Shown here in pieces: positions 22,411-34,790 of a stretch of DNA of 64,000 bases; position 1 is the first letter of the stretch, and each line of letters starts with the position of its first letter. Under the pieces are notes generated by a model. It saw only the letters and a program-made list of their open reading frames with translations. It ran no database searches and was not told the DNA's origin. The translations under genes and the position numbers were made by a program. Source of the DNA: Cryptomeria japonica (lineage: Eukaryota; Streptophyta; Pinopsida; Cupressales; Cupressaceae); NCBI RefSeq assembly GCF_030272615.1, contig NC_081412.1, forward strand, positions 668,301,852 through 668,365,851. Reading direction: 5' to 3'.

Positions 22411-25400
22411 TCAACCATGTAACTGGGTGGTTACCATTTGAAAAAGATCTGCCAAAACCAAATTTATGCTTTCCATAAACTTCTTACTATCTTTTATTGC
22501 TGCCTCTATTCTTTGAACTGTACTGGTGAGGTGCTCCATCTACTCTGCCAGTGTTTTCTGTTCTTGTACTAATGCCTCAGATATTTCGTTCCTCAAGGAT
22601 GCTAGATAGTCCAGTCTTGGACTTAGTCTTAGTCTCAGATTCTTAGCCTTGTTTATTATTCTCTCCTTTTCTCTTTCTAACTTAAGTAATTCTTCCTTAA
22701 AACCTGTTATCTTTTGTTCAAAAACTGATAATGTATCAGGTGAGTTAACAAAATTGTTAGCAAGTTTATTGATTTCATCCTGTATCTTGCTCATTTTCTT
22801 ATCTATGTCAACTGTTAGAAATTTTGTCTTGCAAATGTCTCTGTACAAAGTTTTGAACTCCTTAAGTGTTCTACATAGTTCCAGTAGAAGTGTGTCAAAC
22901 TGCCTTGTACACTTCTTTATTTGATCCTCAAAGAATTTCTGTTTTTCATTTTCTAACTTCTCTTTGAATGCCTCTTCCTTTATTTACTCAACTGTCACTG
23001 TGTTGTCAGTAATGTACTTAGACAAGGTATCGAGTTGGCTCAAAGAATCCTTATTATCTATGTTACATTTTGGAGCTATCATCTTCAAAATTGGGATTGT
23101 GTCATCTATAGCTTTATAAGCTTGTGAACTACAATCAGTTATTTTCTTCAAAGAATCTAAGAGAACTTCAGTTACATTGGTTGATTTAAATGTTGTAGAA
23201 GAGGAACCAACATACTAAATTCCGCCGGTGGGAGCACTATCCTTTCTAGTAGTGACCTCTGGTAGGTCAATCTGTGTTTCCATTTCATTTACCAGTGGTT
23301 TTCCTTGTTCACTAGATGCTGGTGGCACTGATTCTGCATTTGCCTGTTGCTGTTCTGGAGCTTGTTGCTCAACTTGTGTCTCTGTCTGTTGATCTGTTTG
23401 TTGCCCTATGTTATCATCTTCTGCTTTTCCTTTAGTGTTATCAATGTTGGCAGTTACCGGTGGCTCACTAGCCATGTCTGTCTTACCGGTTGAGTCCTTA
23501 TCTACCACAATGTTGACTTTCTGAATATCAACATTAACTGTGTATAGTACCTCAGAATTAGGATTAGTATCCTCTTGTGATACATGCATACTATTATCTG
23601 CCAGTTGGTCTTCAGTTGTTGTTATCGGTGGAGTAATCAGAGGCGGTGGGGATAAGTTATCTTTTATTTTGATGCTAGGAGGTCCACCAACCTTTCCTTT
23701 ACCCTTATCTTTGTCCTTTTGATAGACTTTGATAGGCTTGGAGTTCCTGTACTCTTCCTGCTTTTCCTTCTCCACAAGAAATATATCCCATCCATTTTTT
23801 GTTTAGTCTATTACCTCATTTACTCTTCCTACCATTAGTGCAATATGTCAGTGTGCAGTGGAGAATACTAACCGGTTGGCCTTTGCAATTAGATCATCTA
23901 TCTCCTTTGGTGAGTTTACTAGGTAAACAACAAGTAATTTTTCAATTTTGATTTTCTTATCAAGCTCTACCACAACTTGTCTTCTTGCTTCTAGTCTCTT
24001 GAGTAATTCATCTAGTAGTTCATCTACCACTTGCATTAAGAACTTCTTATAGATATCCAAGTGTAAAATGACACTATTTTCAACTTGCTCTTTCTCATCT
24101 GCTGATAGTGTATCATATAATTTTTCTATGTTCTTGAGTTTTCCTTCTTCTATGATCTCATCTAACAGTGTGTCAATTGGAGCAATATTTTGTTGAGTTA
24201 TTTTCTTTGGTGTCAACTTCTTCTTAGGAGTTGTCTTCTTGACCAGGGGCCTCAGTGCCTGTTGTTTTCGCCTAGTTCTTCTAGGTGAAGGTGTGGATAC
24301 GAGTGAAGGTTTCCTTTTTCTTTCAACTCTTTTAAATGTTGCAGGCATATCACTTTCTGAAGAAGTAGCTATAGGTGAAAGGTGAGTTTCAGGCTGTAGT
24401 GTTTCCAACTCACCTTCAGTGATACCGGTTTTCTTGAGTACATCTTCCTTTATAGCTTTAGCCTATCTTGAACCTCTCCTCATAGTTGCTTCTACTTTCT
24501 TCACTCTCTTCTTGGATTGAATTTGGTTTTCAATGGTTTCTGCACTGCCAAATACTTCTTCCTCAAGTTCATTGGGTGCTTCCATAAGGGCTTTTGCATA
24601 AGTTTCAACGATGTGGTCATCGGTCTCATAACCCATTTCAGTAATCCAAATTGTTCTTGGGATAACTGCTTCCATCCAGATCTCATCCTTTTTTATTACA
24701 AAGCATATGTCATCCTTGTATTTGTTAACAATTTTCTGTGACAGTCTGATTCTTTTGTTCATTCTGGCTTTTAGTGCTTGAAAATACTCATTGATATTCT
24801 TTTCCTTATTTTCACCCATGTTGTTGAATAGGTTTGATAACTATTTCCCTACCAGTATGTCAAAACCAAGGTTCTTGTTACCTATACCGGGCACCTATTT
24901 TGTTATATGTAACATTAAGCATACAAGTAAATTACCAAACCTAAAAGTCCCTTTCTTATCCTTCTTGATTTTTCCTAAATTATCAGTCAACTCATCCTTT
25001 AGCCATTCACATACATCAATTTTCACATTATCCTTAACCATATCATGTGCACTTTTTATGCATAAATTGGAAACTGAGTTCATTCTGTTTGCATGAGTTG
25101 CTTTGTATCCTAAAATCATGCTAACAAATCTCACATTTATGTCGGTCACATCATTAACCCTTAGAGACCTTCTGTCAGATGTTGCACCAGTTAAGTTCAT
25201 TACCAGGTCATTGGAGACCTTCTTTGTTTTGTCTGGTCTGTTACCGGTGGAGGGTAACCCTGTTATAGCTTTCACAGCTTCCTTGGTAATTTTATTAACA
25301 GAATCTAGCCAAAAGAATTCACCATGTACCTTGCTCAATACTATCCTAATAACTTCCTTCGGAAAATCTGGAATACTGAGGATTTCAGTGAATCCTAGGG

Positions 25401-25683
25401 TTTCAATGATTTTATGTTCAGGTTTCACATTACCAAAATCATCACATATGATAGTCTTGTACATGTTTTTGATTTTTTCATCACCTAGTTCTTCTATGTG
25501 GTAATGGATATACATCCTAGGGTCTTCTGCAAAAACTACTCCTTTGGGAATTTGGGAGAATGCACCAACATTATCATCCTTCTTTGCTATCTCAGGAACT
25601 AACTGAAATATGGGCCTAGGGCACTTGATTACTTCCACTACAGTAGGGTTTGCTATGAATTTAGGTATAGAGGAGGATGCCAT
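22411..25683 (-). pseudogene. Element B accessory ORF (about 1,090 codons, unknown function)
   Basis: The start MASSSIPKFIANPTVVEV at 25683 is chosen because E has the same start and the same upstream TATA spacing. Residues 1-262 (to 24895) form a globular N-terminal domain with FPKEVIRIVLSKVHGEFFWL, AVKAITGLPSTGNRPDK and KGTFRFGNLLVCLMLHITK. An in-frame TAG follows, shared with E. The same frame then gives MGENKEKNINEYFQALKARM, a basic Ser/Pro/Lys-rich middle (TPSPRRTRRKQQ, KKTTPKKKLTPKK), Gln/Glu-rich low complexity, and a coiled-coil tail (VFEQKITGFKEELLKLEREK). At least four stops interrupt it. I recognise no catalytic domain. It is not RT, integrase or protease. Distant similarity to the accessory ORF of D is possible. 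Confidence 0.8.
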
Positions 25684-25825
25684 GATTATAAATACCTTTT
25701 TCTGCCTTAGGAATGATTGCTTGATGAGTTTCTTTGCTTCTTTGCTCGAAATGCCTTAGCTCTGGAAATTCACGCTCTTCAAAGATTTGAATGCTCAGTG
25801 AAATAAAATGGAGCCAAAAACATTG

Positions 25826-25832
25826 TTTTATA
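25826..25832 (-). promoter_or_regulatory. Internal TATA box upstream of element B accessory ORF
   Basis: The minus strand reads TATAAAA about 145 bases before the accessory ATG at 25683. E has TATAAAATAA at the same position relative to its ORF (53631-53640). Conservation in two copies suggests a separate transcript for the accessory ORF. This is inferred from sequence only. Confidence 0.5.
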
Positions 25833-26027
25833 ATGTTGAATTTGCCAACTACCACATTTAATGCTTGCTGGTTAAGTAGTCACTTAACTTTATTTACCAA
25901 TATAGAAGTAATTTCTACTTCTCTCCATCAACCGAGGGAATAATAGCATATTTCACATTTGATTGCCAAACCCTCAAAGAAATTTTCTTCAATTAGATGA
26001 AGAACTTCCTACCGATGCAGTGCTACT

Positions 26028-27125
26028 CTATCCTTCCGGTAGAGTGTTATTGGGTTCTACTGGTGGAGGAGTATTCCCAACATTATTTAGATCCGACTTC
26101 CCAGTCCATTGTCTTGAAAATTCTTGCTTTACTTCTTCAACCTTTTCTTTTCCTTTCAAACTAGAACCTTTGTTGTCTACCGGTGATGCCTTACTTCTGT
26201 AGAATTTTGCAATATGTCCAATCTTGTTACAAGCATAACAAGTCACATTATTTTTTTGAATAGCTTTTCCATATCCTATGCTGGTTTGTGTTCTACATTG
26301 ATTTGATAGATGTCCAAATCTTCCACAAATATAACATCTTACATTCATTATGTAATTTTCAGAGTTATGACCAATTTTGTTGCATTTTGAACATTGACCA
26401 GTGGGTGCATTGGTATTCTGATAATCTCTAGATCTATATTGATTTTCTCTATGACCATACTTGTTACAATTAAAGCATTTGCCATTGAATTTATAAGCAT
26501 TTGGTTGTCTTACCAGTTTGCTATGATCCTGTGTATTTGCAGTACCGGAGCTTTCACCAACTTCAAAGCCTAAACCATTACTGTCACCATTTGGTTTCTG
26601 ATTCTTTATCATGTCACTAAGTTATTCTAAGCTTTTCTTGATTTTCTCCTTGTGTTGATTTGTAGCAGCCAATTCTCTTTCCAAGATTTGTTTTTGTCTC
26701 ATGAGTTCATTTGAGTCATTTTGTGTATGCAATAGATCTGTTTTCAACAAGTCATTTTCATAACTAAGTCTTGAATTTGTATTTTCAGCATCATTTAGTC
26801 TTCTAGTCATTTCCTCTTCATTCTTCTTCCTATCCTTAATTTCTTTACAAAATCTCATAGTCATATCCTGCATCTCATTCTTTGTTGCCATGTTTTCTTG
26901 TTTCAGCTTGCCTATTAGATCACTAACAGTTTCTTTTTCATCATTCTCATTCTGCATCTTTTCACAAAGTTCTCTTCTCTTGTTTCTTGCAATGGTAAGA
27001 TTTTCTTGAAGTGCTTGAATAATATCCTGAGCTACCTTTAGATCATCTTCAAGTTTGATATTTTTCAATTTTTCTGTATCATAGTCTGAGAGAGCTCCTT
27101 CTAGTTGCTTCATCAGGTTTTCCAT
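26028..27125 (-). pseudogene. Element B Gag: coiled coil plus four CCHC zinc knuckles
   Basis: The start MENLMKQLEGALSDYD at 27125 lies about 65 bases inside the 5' LTR; the longer upstream frame runs through the PBS and is not used. The first ~165 residues are heptad-rich and highly charged, predicting a long coiled coil. After an in-frame TAA (KKSLE-stop) come four knuckles: CFNCNKYGHRENQY, CSKCNKIGHNSENY, CYICGRFGHLSNQC and CYACNKIGHIAKFY. The last Cys is mutated to Tyr in the first, second and fourth. The end is Pro-rich (NTPPPVEPNN). It probably packages element RNA. Most plant retrotransposon Gags carry one or two knuckles. Confidence 0.87.
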
Positions 27126-27176
27126 CTCTACTGGTGTCAAGATCTTCCTCAAGCTGTTAGGATTCTGAAAATAGAG

Positions 27177-27189
27177 GACTCTGATACCA
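27177..27189 (-). promoter_or_regulatory. Element B primer binding site
   Basis: The minus strand reads TGGTATCAGAGTCC, beginning three bases inside the 5' LTR. It matches the initiator tRNA-Met PBS and the PBS of element A over 11 bases. Confidence 0.9.
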
Positions 27190-27191
27190 AT

Positions 27192-27992
27192 TGTTAGGAT
27201 TCCCACAATATTGAGAGGGGGGGTGAATCAGTATTGTACCGGTTAGCTAGAATTTTTAACTTAAAACATGCAGAACATATTAATACTGTGTACCGGTGAA
27301 CAGAAAGTAATGCAATAAACAAAGATAATAGCAACCATATGAAAAGCACACCATAACACAATCTTTTAACGAGGAAACCTAGTGTGGGAAAAACCTCAGT
27401 GGGATTTGTGACTCACAATATTCACTTACTAGCCAATAAGAGAATATTACTACTACAATAGGGGCCTGCACATGCAGGAAGGCCAAGTGCCTAGAGCTCA
27501 CTACTCAAATACAAAATAGGAAGTCTCACTGACTTACAAAATGGATTATATAATCCAATTTCTTGTACTACTTCAAAATAGCATCTACTATGCCAGATCC
27601 AGTACCGGTTTTTGCTCTGCTTCTTACATAAACCCTTAACCTATAATTCACATAATAGGTCTGCCTTATTTCGCCTAATTATATTCCTCTATCCATACTT
27701 AATTGTTCTATAATGATCTCTTATATATATGAGTCATTTTACAATTTGCCAAGTTGGCTTACAATGATTTGGCAATAATAAACAAAATAAATTATAAACA
27801 AAATTCTTGTCGACCTTTGTGCCGGTATGCTTCCTTTCACTGCTGGTGTCAGTGGTCTGAGTGTCAGTGTAGAGTCTGATCTTGCTAGTGCCGGTGGAAT
27901 GCCTTGCTAGTGTCATAGGATTGTAAGGTTGCCATCAATGACAAAACCTTCAATCACCTACAATGTCTTATTGGAGTGTGCATATGCCAACA
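27192..27992 (-). repeat. Element B 5' LTR
   Basis: An 801-bp LTR with TGTTAGGATTCCC at the left and CATATGCCAACA at the right on the plus strand. TATATATAA on the minus strand at 27721-27729 is the likely promoter. The AGGCCAAGTGCCTAGAGCTC and GAGAGGGGGGGTGAATCAGT blocks are shared with the LTRs of A. Confidence 0.92.
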
Positions 27993-28700
27993 TTTGCTCA
28001 ATCTCTAAATCATAAGTAGTAGCAATAAAAATAAAAAATCTAATGGATGGCATTTTGGCAACAGGAGAAAATATCTCACCATAATCAACACCCTCAATCT
28101 AAGAGTAGATTTTTGCAACCAACCTTGCTCTATACTTCTCAATGCTTCCATACGAACCAATATTTTTCCTGAACACCCATTTGCAATCAACTAACTTTTG
28201 TCCTTTAGTGAATGGTACAAGATCCCATGTATCATTCATTTTCAAATCTACCATTTCTTCTTCCATAATAATCTTCCAGGATTCTACATCATTCATACCT
28301 AATGTCTCTTCTACAAATTTTGGTTCATCCACATTAGTATTCAAAGAAAAACTACATCTCCAATCATCAAGTGAATACCTTTTAGGTGGTTGTCTGTCTT
28401 GTAGACCTTTGAACAAGATGAGTTGGAGGTTCTTCCCCCTCTTCTAAAGATTCAGAACTAGACGAGCTCTCCTCAACTTCTTGCCTATCTAAGGGTCTCG
28501 TTTCAAATCTTTCAAGTGTAAAAGGAAATTGAATCACATCTTTCTTTTTAGTCTATTCTGACTGTAATGTAATAGAAGGAGACTTAATTTCTCTAAAAAT
28601 AATACTTCTACTATGAATTACCTTTTGTGCACTAGGGCCCCAAATCTTGTATCCTTTCACACCATAACTATACCTGATGAAGATACATTTTACAACCTTG
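27993..28700 (-). pseudogene. Element C pol: RT N-terminal half and linker
   Basis: The minus frame at 28416-28099 gives the Copia RT entry: DVESWKIIMEEEMVDLKMND, TWDLVPFTKGQKLVDCKWVF and EKYRARLVAKIYS. It is followed in degraded form by YGEIFSPVAKM and LEIEQ at the junction with B. Upstream (28450-28700) is an acidic, Ser-rich linker (EVEESSSSSESLEEGEEPP) typical between integrase and RT. The two RT halves fit together exactly once B is removed. Confidence 0.87.
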
Positions 28701-29689
28701 GTCTTCAATTTTGTCTACTTCTCCTTTGGCGCATGTGCATATACCTCACAACCAAAAACTCTAAGATGTCTCAATGAAGGCTTGTTACCCGACCAATTTT
28801 CCATAGGAATTTTATCAACAAGGGTTGATGTAGGAGACCTATTAATCAGGTAGCAAGCAGTGGAAACAACTTCAGCCCAAAATTTTTGTTCTAGACCAGT
28901 ACCACTCAACATACTCCTAGCCTTCTCCATCAGTGTCTTGTTCATTCTTTCTACAACTCCATTTTCTTGTGGAGAAAATGGAGTTGTCTTCTATTTGTTA
29001 ATGCCATAGTCTTTACAGAATCTATCAAAATCATTAGAGCAAAATTCATCACCATTATTAGTCCTCAAACTTTTAATTTTCTTTCTAGTCTGCAACTCAA
29101 CCATTGCTTTAAATTCTTTAAATGGACTGAAAAACTTTAGATTTACTCTTTATAAAATATACCCATGTCTTTCTGCTAAAATCATCAATAAATAAAACAT
29201 AATATGTGGATTTTCCAACGGAAGGAACATCTACAGGTCCAAACACATCAAAATGAATAAGATCCAAAACACCACAAGTTTTATGAGATCTCGAATAAAA
29301 CTGAACGTGGTTTTGTTTTCTATAAATACAATGCTCACAAAATAAAATTCAAGATTACAATCATTCAAACCTTCAACAAGGTTTTTATTTTTCAAGGTCC
29401 TTAGTCCCTCTTCTCCAATGTGGCCAAGCCTCTAGTGCCATAACATAGTCTTGTTTGCAAGTAACTTTGCTTTAGAAGAAAGATCACCCTTAGGTACCCA
29501 AAAGCCATTTCCATCTGCTAAAGGTGAAACCCTCAAATATTCTATAGATTTACTTTTTATAGAAGTGCTATTACACTCAACAGTGTATAGGTCTAGCTTA
29601 TACAAAGTGTCAAACCTGACACCTCTAGAAATTACCATAGCACCCTTAATCATCTTACACTTTGCTTCAGAAAAGACTACTTGCCCACC
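28701..29689 (-). pseudogene. Element C pol: GAG-pre-integrase and integrase
   Basis: From the D junction, VVFSEAKCKMIKGAMVISRG through YKLDLYTVECNSTSIKSKSI to TMLWH is the GAG-pre-integrase start (29689-29432). A degraded stretch retains RLGHIGEEGL and a DDFSR-type motif. The last conserved block is well kept: NGVVERMNKTLMEKARSML, AEVVSTACYLINRSPTSTL and LRHLRVFGCEVYAHAPKEK (28945-28715). The middle catalytic motif, normally DNGGEF, reads NNGDEF. Multiple stops and frameshifts make it inactive. Confidence 0.87.
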
Positions 29690-30552
29690 TATTGACGAGT
29701 GTTTTGACACACCCACCAATAGTCAGGTAGTTTTATACAAACACTCACCACCTCTCCTAAAAAATTAACGAGTTTGGAAGAACTCACTACCCCAAGGTCT
29801 CTTTAGTTGAGTCTCGATGGTGATGGATAGCTCAATGGTTGATGTGGTTATACCTATAGAGGGGCCTACTGGTTAGAGCTAAATCTCGTTGGTTTACGGA
29901 TAATTGCACTTCCTCTTTTTGTATTTTATGATTTAAGACTCTCTGGGGAAATAAAATGCGAAGCATAAGGGAAACAAGAAAAGACCAATATAATTACAAC
30001 TTAATGAACTATTCAATTAGTTCCCTGCAATCCAAACAATTATCAAATATTATCCAAGTTAGCATTCAATAACGGACCTCCAGAAAACCTACAAAATCAT
30101 CAATTTCACAAATCTGTGGACATAAAATCATCAACAATATGGCCTATCATAGTAATTCTCATACACCACTGACGTGTGCAATATGATTCATAATATGATA
30201 GACAAAAAGATTACCATGTTGCTAACTCAAAATAATAGACGTTACCCGATTACACGAAACAATTTGGTAGAACATAAATGTAGATCAAGCAATCTACAAG
30301 CTGCTTTTCATATTAACCTCCATGAATGTATTACAAAAATAACTCAAACTTCTTAATAATCTGCAAAAATACTCTAAAATCTCTAAGTAGGCCACAAATC
30401 ATCAATTTGGGACCTCTACAAATGAATCCAACTTCTCAATTTATAGAAGCTCTTCACCCTACTATTTAGGAAATAACTCTACCCTAAATTAAGAACTAAA
30501 ATCAGGAGTCGTAGTTAACTTGCAAGTTTCTGCCTGGACACTCCACTTAACA
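29690..30552 (-). repeat. D-family LTR, left outer copy (3' LTR of left arm)
   Basis: An 863-bp LTR. In element sense (minus) it starts TGTTAAGTGGAGTG at 30552 and ends CTCGTCAATA at 29690, next to TSD CCACC. TATAAATT near 30438-30445 on the minus strand is a plausible TATA box. Other copies are at 42703-43545 and 57914-58765, with an end fragment at 59340-59488. Short ORFs inside are chance frames repeated in each LTR copy. Confidence 0.92.
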
Positions 30553-30714
30553 ACTACAAAATGGACACTGCACGAGAACTACGAAGACTGTGCTGGGTGA
30601 GCCACGTTTTCATAATCATGCAGGATTTCTTTCAAAATTGGGACTTGAGTAGGAGGATCAGTTTTAAAACCAAGAAAAAGCTTTGCTATCTTTAGCCATT
30701 GTGTGCTTAACCTT

Positions 30715-33700
30715 TTATTTCTTGGCAAAAGCTTTATAATTTTCAATTATACATGCAACTGCTTGGACTGGAGGATTAGCTACATGTTTAATTCTATATT
30801 TATATTTCCTCAAAACCTCATCTGCATGTGCCCCTTGTTCCTCTAACTCCTTCACCATATCCACCACCTCTTGACACTGAGTAATTAGTTGTGTGTATCT
30901 ATCCATAAGGGTGACATTGAACTAGGCGGCAGGTCCTAGGTTTTGTGCCTCATATGTATCCTATTGATTCAAAACTTGTTGTTGATCCATTATTCCAGTA
31001 TCAGCTATTCTGAGGCCAAAATGCCCTAGTATATTCATCACAAAATTCTCATATGAAAAAATCTTCATGAGGAGAGGGTCCCGAATGTTAGTCATCTCCT
31101 TGATATACTGCTGATACATCTCTATTTTCAGCTCTAAAATGTATATGTAGGACTATAAATTCTCACAACTATCCCCTCCTAAGAGGTCTTCTTTTACTAT
31201 CAACTCTTCTCCTAGCCGTAGTATCTTTTTTAAAACTTAGAGTTTTTTATTAAAGGTGTTCTCCTTCCACTCCCATTGTGTGGAGCAGGTTTCCAAAGCT
31301 CCACCCGTCTATATCACCTTATGGTATATTTCCATTGTATTCTACAAAAACAATCTAATCTTGGCCGTATTTACTTGAGTCCAAGATTTGGCGGCCACAA
31401 CTACTCGTCTCACCTCTAGTAGTGCCTTTACCTCTCCCTCTAGTAGTGATGAGGTTGAAGGTAGGTCATCCATTCTACAAGAGTCCAAAGGTTTACACAT
31501 TTCTATCAAGAGCTATTTATACTTCCCAAGCTACACCTTAAGCTCCATATTGAGGTGTGCTCCTTTTCCACATGCCCTTTGACAACGCTTATGGCTAGCT
31601 CCAAGGTATCTAGTTCTCCCCACTTGTTTTTCTTACCCAGGTTTATCTATGATATTTGGTATTTGGGAGAAGCTTGTCCCTTGGCCTGTGATGGAACCAC
31701 CACATCTACAATCACTTCACCAGAACTAGTTTTTGATAGGTGATGAACCATCTTCAACTTCTTAACCTTTGGTGGTTCCTCGGTGATTGTTTGTTGTAGA
31801 GTAACCTTGGGGAGCTCTACTTTTCTCTTTTTCTTCCTGAAGGTAAACTCCAGCCATTGTGGTATATCTTCAGCTTTATCACCTTGATGTGATACAATAT
31901 CTGCAGTTATGACATGAACCTTTGCTTTCTCTTCTGCTTCATCTCTTGCTTCAGCTCCCATTTGCCCAGGATCTTGGAATGATGAAATCTGGTGGGCTAG
32001 GTTAGCTTGGAGAGCTTGTTGTTTGTGAAATTCTCCTAGCTTACCACTAACCTCCTCATTGAATTCCATTTCTTCATCACCTACCTCCGTCTCTGCTTGC
32101 CTAGCTGTTATATCCTTAAGAAGGTCCTCTTGATCTTAAGGAATTAGAATCAACCTTTCATTGAAGATATCTTCTGCCTCACCCACTTGTTGTTCACTCC
32201 CTAGTAGCTATTGTTTCTCGAGATCCTCTTCCTCCTGATCAGAGTTAGACTCGATGTTTCTAATTTTTACTTCTTTAGTGGTAGATGTGAGGCCTTGCCC
32301 TGCGGGCTGCCCTGCAAATATATTGACTATTGGTGGTGTAGGAGCAGTGGTACTTGGGACACTTGTTGTAGCTATTGAAGGTGGCTGAATGGGTACCTTC
32401 TCAGTGGCTTCTACATTCTCTTCTTGTTCTTGGGTATCCTCTCCTTCAGTGTGGCCTATAGCAGTCCTTGGTGGGAGAACTTTGGCAAGTGGCATTGTGC
32501 CTAGCCCAGTAGTCGCCCCTAGGTCTATAGCCTTCTTTAATAGTTCAGACTCCCTCATCTTTTCTTAAAGTTTCTTTAATAAGTCCACAGTGCTTCCTTG
32601 GGGCTGGTCCTCCTCACTTGGGTCAGTGGAGGTGTTTTTCCTTGAGGCTGACCTTGTCTTTTGAGCATACTCCCTATGCCCCCTTGACTGAGGAACCCCT
32701 GAGGTGGACTCCTTTTGTTTTTCTTTTGATACGCTAGGCCTTACCCTCTGGCTTAACCATTGATTAGTCCTATTGATGACTACTTGGGAGACCTTATCTA
32801 TATTTGTATCCTTGCTTGCAAACCATTTTACAGGGGAGAGGGGCCTCTTTTCTATCCCTAATTCTCTATAAATTGGATCAAGTAACTCTCCATCATCCCT
32901 CAGGTCTATAGGGAGGTTAGTCTCAATACCAAAATCTCTCACCTGCGACATAGACAACCTATTATAGCTCTTCTCCCTGACCTCAAAACTATCCTGCAAG
33001 TTGGCCCAAAAGTCTTCCAAGCTGGGCTTATGCCCCTCATATGCCTTAGGCATAGCTTGTTTAAGTTTCCTATAGGGATCATAAAATTCCCTAGCATGTT
33101 CGTATTCCTTCAAGTTTAGATCTTGAAGCTCTTGTTCTGCCAACTTTGCCACTTGTATCTTGGAAAAGGCAAAGTACCCAATGGACACCAAGAAATCAAT
33201 TCCTTCCTTATGCTTTGATGACATCAGTGATTGGAGGCCTACAAGCTACCTTATATATTCTAGCAGGATCACCCTATCATTGCAATAACGAGGCAGCAGC
33301 ATTGGGTTCCCTATGAATCCACTAACCCTGGTATAAGTGGATCATGGGTTTTGGATAAACCAACATGCCCACTCCCGGATGATGGCGATAGCCTCAGGGC
33401 TAATCCGGTATCTTGTATCCCTTGTTAATTTGATGATTATTGGGAAAATAAAGGCATCATTAACCCTATTGAAATGCACCTTAGAATTGGCTAGAGTGAG
33501 TTGGGAATAATACTCCCATATCTTCTTCTGTCCTTCCTTCTCTCTTAATTGTCCTTCCACTTGTAGGCTTGGGAATTTTCTAGCTCTGACAGCTACCTAG
33601 ATGACATATGATGTGAATAATAATTTTTGTGTGTGTTGCACCTCTTTCATCTACTTACAGATATTATCAGAGAGGATCTGCGGCTAGTCAAAGTATTGTT

Positions 33701-34343
33701 TCCCTATCAAAATGGTGGTCATGAACTGGAACATCCAGGGATGGAAGTGCTTGCAGTTTGGCTTTCCAAAGGCCCTACTGAGCATGATGATTAAATCTTT
33801 TTGAGGCTCTTTGAAGTCCACACTTAGGATATCTGTTGCCTTGAGCCATGTCTTTCTTTCTTCTTCTAACTAGTTCGCATTCATATGCCTTTTGCTGGCT
33901 GATGTCTTGTCATTCCATGCCTTCAAGGCCTCTTCTTCAGTCAACAGAAATGCTTCCTCTCTGGTTGGAATTCCAAAGATGAAACCAAGCATATCTGGAG
34001 ACAAGTCTATGACTATCTGTATCTGTGCATCTATGCATTTTCTAGTTTCTGGATTGTAAAATGGTGCAATGGACATTATGAGTTCTGGTGCCTATACTGA
34101 CTATGGGAAAATAGTGGCTTCAACCAAGCCAAACCTCTTAATTCTTCGGTGGAGGGCCTCTAGAGTAGGTTTATCCAATTGAGCCCTGATATCTTCAATT
34201 TCAATGTGGCTGATTTCAGTATTGGTAACCCATCTGATTTGGTCCTCTAGCTTTGAAACATATACCTATCCCTGGTAATGATACTTCATGGTGGCCGGGA
34301 GTCTATCAATTTCTTTGCCTCTTCTGCTAGAGGATGAGTCCAT
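30715..34343 (-). pseudogene. D-family accessory ORF, left arm (about 1,200 codons, unknown function)
   Basis: The start at 34343 (MDSSSSRRGKEIDR) follows an acceptor-like CCTATAG. Order: an N-terminal region with MSIAPFYNPETRKC and DLSPDMLGFIFGIPTREEAF; then WEYYSQLTLANSKVHF and EAIAIIREWACWFIQNP; MSSKHKEGIDFLVSIGYFAF and EQELQDLNLKEYEHAREFY; a polar Ser/Pro-rich middle (TTSVPSTTAPTPP); a basic motif FRKKKRKVELPKV; and a helical tail, VVDMVKELEEQGAHADEVLR, ending ENYKAFAKK at 30715. Several stops split it. No enzyme motif is seen. A similar ORF occurs in the right arm. Its place between integrase and 3' LTR is where some plant Gypsy elements carry extra or env-like genes, but I see no signal peptide or membrane segment. 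Confidence 0.8.
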
Positions 34344-34404
34344 CTAACCACTTGAACCTATAGGCAAAAGACAAATCTTCAGTCCTCAATACTAAACATA
34401 AATT

Positions 34405-34790
34405 TTGATTCACTTCGGGACTTTGGGGTCTCAAGGTCCTAGGGTAAGCACAAAGGGGAGAAGGGTCAGAACTCCAAGGATCCAAGGTTCTGAGGTTAGG
34501 TCAATACAAACTTCCCAAAACTCCAGAGTTTTAGGGTTCCAAGGTTTCGGGCTCATGGCTTGGGGCGATCTGCAACTCCGAGGAGTTGGGGTTCCAGGGT
34601 GGAATGGAAGCGACACCCGGAACTCCAGGGATCCATGGTTCCGGGGATGGAATGGAGGGACACCCGAAACTCTGGGGATCCGGGTTGGAATGGAATGGAC
34701 ACCTAGAACTCTGAGAATTCAGGGTTAAAATGGAGGTCACTCGGAACTCCAGGGATCCGGGTTTCCGAGTGAGAAAACTAGGGCACGCCA
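34405..34790 (-). repeat. GC-rich minisatellite, left arm, cluster 2
   Basis: About six or seven imperfect units of 45-60 bp built on GGAACTCCGGGGATCC and CCGGAGTT, spaced by ATGGAATGG-like stretches. Each unit has partial dyad symmetry. It lies between the internal TATA box and the accessory ORF start, so it would be in the 5' leader or intron of that transcript. The same cluster is at 47160-47530 in the right arm. Confidence 0.8.

Larger units (their letters stand above)
21389..27992 (-). mobile_element. Element B: non-autonomous LTR retrotransposon with accessory ORF
   Basis: A 6,604-bp element with two 801-bp LTRs (21389-22189 and 27192-27992), TGTTAGG...GCCAACA on the plus strand. It is inserted in the RT gene of C between codons for IEQ and MDV. 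Flanks are TTTGT (21384-21388) and TTTGC (27993-27997); the host frame indicates TTTGC was original. Sense is minus: 5' LTR, initiator-Met PBS, Gag with coiled coil and four CCHC knuckles, internal TATA, ~1,090-codon accessory ORF, PPT, 3' LTR. No protease, integrase, RT or RNase H is found. Element E is a second copy of the family. Confidence 0.92.

Noticed and set aside
27125..27206. Upstream extension of B Gag to 27206
   Set aside because: This frame runs through the PBS and LTR edge; the ATG at 27125 is conserved in E and follows the PBS normally.
30174..30356. Recurrent 60-codon ORF in LTRs (also 42899-43081 and 58100-58282)
   Set aside because: It repeats only because the LTR repeats; it has no domain and lies in non-coding LTR sequence in each copy.
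30715..34343. D accessory ORF as a retroviral-like envelope gene
   Set aside because: The position is right for env, but I see no signal peptide, membrane segment or cleavage site; the protein is hydrophilic with a coiled-coil tail.
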